A DNA stretch of 9,123 bases from positions 1-9,123 of the forward strand of contig JAOUFO010000056.1 in NCBI GenBank assembly GCA_029858165.1, read 5' to 3'. The notes below the pieces were generated by a model, which saw only the letters and a program-made list of their open reading frames with translations, had not been told where the DNA came from and made no database searches. The stretch is from Deltaproteobacteria bacterium. Its GTDB lineage: Bacteria > SAR324 > JACQKK01. The translations under genes and the position numbers were made by a program. How positions within the stretch are numbered: position 1 is the first letter of the stretch; every line of letters starts with the position of its first letter. This document shows positions 7,770 to 9,123 of the stretch, in pieces.

Positions 7770-8967
7770 GGTGGATCAGTTGTTCAATGATGGTATACCC
7801 CTGGGGGATTTCCACGCCGGTGTGGGCCGCTTCGGTTTCACCATATTTGACCGGTTGGGATTTGGCCGCCAGTTGGGTGTGGGAAGCCATGGCAAAAGGC
7901 ACCGGGGCGGGGGTGTGGGTGCGCAAATGGACCGGGGTGGCATGGTCCGAAGTGACCAGGATGTTGAACGGCCCCAAAGAGGGGAGGTTTTCCAGCAGGG
8001 GTCCCGCAATCAGTTGATCAATGGATTCAATGGCCTTCACTTTTTCGGCGGCGTTGCCCATATGGCCCGCCTCATCGGGGGCCTCAATGTGAATAAACAC
8101 CAGATCGTGGGTTTTAAGGGCGGCCAAGGCGTATTCCCCTTTGGCCCGGTAATCGGTATCCAGGTAGCCGGTAATGCCCGGCACCGGCAGAATATCAAAC
8201 CCGGCATACACAGCCACCCCCCGCACCAGGTCCACCGCCGAAATGGCCGCCCCTTTCAGGTTGAACAATTGCTGAAAGGTGGGCATGGAGGGAGCCTTGC
8301 CCTGGCCCCACAACCAAGCCTGGGTGGCGACCCCTTTCCCCTGGGCGGCCCGTTTTCGGTTGACCGGATGGTCCGCCAGAATTTCCCGGCTGCGGGCCAT
8401 GATATCCCGCAGGGTATCGGCCCCGGGGCCGACAGGCAAATGGGGTTGGGCAGGCTTGCCGGTGATGTCGTGGGGGGGGATGGTGGTCATATCCAGCGGC
8501 CCGCCCCGCCACACCAGCAGGTGACGATAGCTGACCCCCGGATAAAAAAACAGGGTGTCGCTGCCCAATTGTAAAGCCAGTGCCTTGACCAGTTGGGCCG
8601 CCTCAGCGGATTCTATGTGGCCCGCGGAATAATCCTCCATCCGGATGTGGTCCCCCTGGCCGCTGGTGGTCACCAGATTCAGCCGGAAGGCCACATCCTC
8701 CTCCCTCAATTGGATCCCCATGGCGGCAGCCTCCAGGGGGGAGCGTCCCGTGTAATACCGGGCCGGGTCATAGCCGAACAGGCTGAGGTTGCCCACATCG
8801 GACCCCGGGGGAAACCCCTGGGGAATGGTGTGCAACAGGCCGAACCGTCCGCACCCGGCGATGCGGTCCAGGTTGGGGGTGTGGGCCGCCTCCAGGGGGG
8901 TGCGGTTTCCCAAGGATGGAATGGGTTCATCCCCCATGCCGTCTCCCTGAATGATGACGTATTTCAT
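7759..8967 (-). CDS. apgM: Archaeal-type cofactor-independent phosphoglycerate mutase (ApgM family) or related homoserine kinase
   Basis: A 402-residue metalloenzyme of the alkaline phosphatase superfamily, cytosolic. ApgM interconverts 3- and 2-phosphoglycerate through a phosphoserine intermediate. The metal-binding GDGMGD is at residues 8-13. GSDVGNLSLFGYDP (55-68) aligns with the GNSEVGH motif of classical iPGM, which makes S56 the likely nucleophile. WLWGQGK (218-224), HIEAPDEAGH (293-302, with D298 and H302), SDHATP (340-345) and H351 complete the metal sites. Length fits ApgM (about 400), not the ~510-residue GpmI. A close subfamily in several bacteria has been proposed to be homoserine kinase, and the MKYVIIQGDGMGD opening would also fit that, so the substrate is unsettled. 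The start is ATG 8967 with a weak AAGAG before it. A miniature element lies 42 bases upstream. It converges with the sensor kinase gene. Confidence 0.88.
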   Translation of the reverse strand: MKYVIIQGDGMGDEPIPSLGNRTPLEAAHTPNLDRIAGCGRFGLLHTIPQGFPPGSDVGNLSLFGYDPARYYTGRSPLEAAAMGIQLREEDVAFRLNLVTTSGQGDHIRMEDYSAGHIESAEAAQLVKALALQLGSDTLFFYPGVSYRHLLVWRGGPLDMTTIPPHDITGKPAQPHLPVGPGADTLRDIMARSREILADHPVNRKRAAQGKGVATQAWLWGQGKAPSMPTFQQLFNLKGAAISAVDLVRGVAVYAGFDILPVPGITGYLDTDYRAKGEYALAALKTHDLVFIHIEAPDEAGHMGNAAEKVKAIESIDQLIAGPLLENLPSLGPFNILVTSDHATPVHLRTHTPAPVPFAMASHTQLAAKSQPVKYGETEAAHTGVEIPQGYTIIEQLIHHPQ

Positions 8968-9009
8968 AACACTCTTAAAAGGGGGGATTTGAGGGCCATT
9001 GTCTATTCT

Positions 9010-9123
9010 GAGACCTCTGCATAACTGCCAAAAGCTCCCGTTTTGATAAAAAAGCGGGGGTTTGGGGGCCGCAGGCCTCCAATCATATCAACCCCCTTCC
9101 CTTTGGGAAGGGGGCAGGGGGAT
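9010..9123 (+). mobile_element. MITE-like miniature element, second copy (cut by window end)
   Basis: The 114 bases match 207-320 with three substitutions, in the same orientation. It starts with the same terminal repeat GAGACCTCTGCATAAC. The second hairpin is intact at 9092-9114. The first, at 9062-9082, carries one C-to-T change that leaves a G-T pair. The right terminal repeat and any target duplication lie beyond the window. It lies 42 bases upstream of the mutase ATG. Confidence 0.88.

Noticed and set aside
7609..8574. 321-codon open frame on the plus strand over the mutase 3' half and the intergenic region
   Set aside because: It lies opposite a conserved metalloenzyme and runs through the hairpin array; the composition is that of a shadow frame.

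Overview
The window looks like chromosomal DNA of a motile Gram-negative bacterium. It carries a CheZ/CheY chemotaxis pair, a periplasmic thiol-disulfide system (DsbD) and a membrane hybrid sensor kinase. The coding DNA is moderately GC-rich, with heavy use of GGG and CCC codons. CheZ-like proteins, DsbD and an archaeal-type phosphoglycerate mutase fit a proteobacterium or a Desulfobacterota-like lineage, but I cannot fix the taxon from the sequence.

Layout: (1) 1-189, minus strand: the first 63 codons of enolase, cut by the window edge. (2) 207-348: a 142-bp non-coding MITE-like element with terminal inverted repeats, two internal perfect hairpins and a 5-bp target duplication, inserted 17 bp upstream of the enolase ATG. 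(3) 349-721: intergenic. (4) 722-2426, plus strand: a cheZ-cheY operon. The CheZ is unusually long; the CheY is very close to the enterobacterial form. (5) 2427-2693: intergenic, with hairpins, a pyrimidine-rich G-poor tract and a consensus -10 hexamer. (6) 2694-4676, plus strand: a complete dsbD, closed by two consecutive intrinsic terminators. (7) 4872-7448, plus strand: a hybrid histidine kinase with two membrane helices, three PAS domains, HisKA, HATPase and a C-terminal receiver. (8) 7449-7758: a hairpin-rich, partly repetitive intergenic region between convergent genes. (9) 7759-8967, minus strand: an archaeal-type cofactor-independent phosphoglycerate mutase or related enzyme. (10) 9010-9123: a second, nearly identical copy of the MITE-like element, cut by the window end.

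How the genes relate: CheZ dephosphorylates CheY-P, so those two act together on the flagellar motor. DsbD and the kinase look like separate transcription units. The two minus-strand genes at the edges encode consecutive glycolytic steps (3-phosphoglycerate to 2-phosphoglycerate to phosphoenolpyruvate), if the mutase call is right. Each has the same small repeat, in the same orientation, just upstream of its start codon. This is the most interesting feature of the window: a mobile miniature element may have become the leader, and possibly part of the promoter, of both genes. No CRISPR array, rRNA or tRNA was seen.
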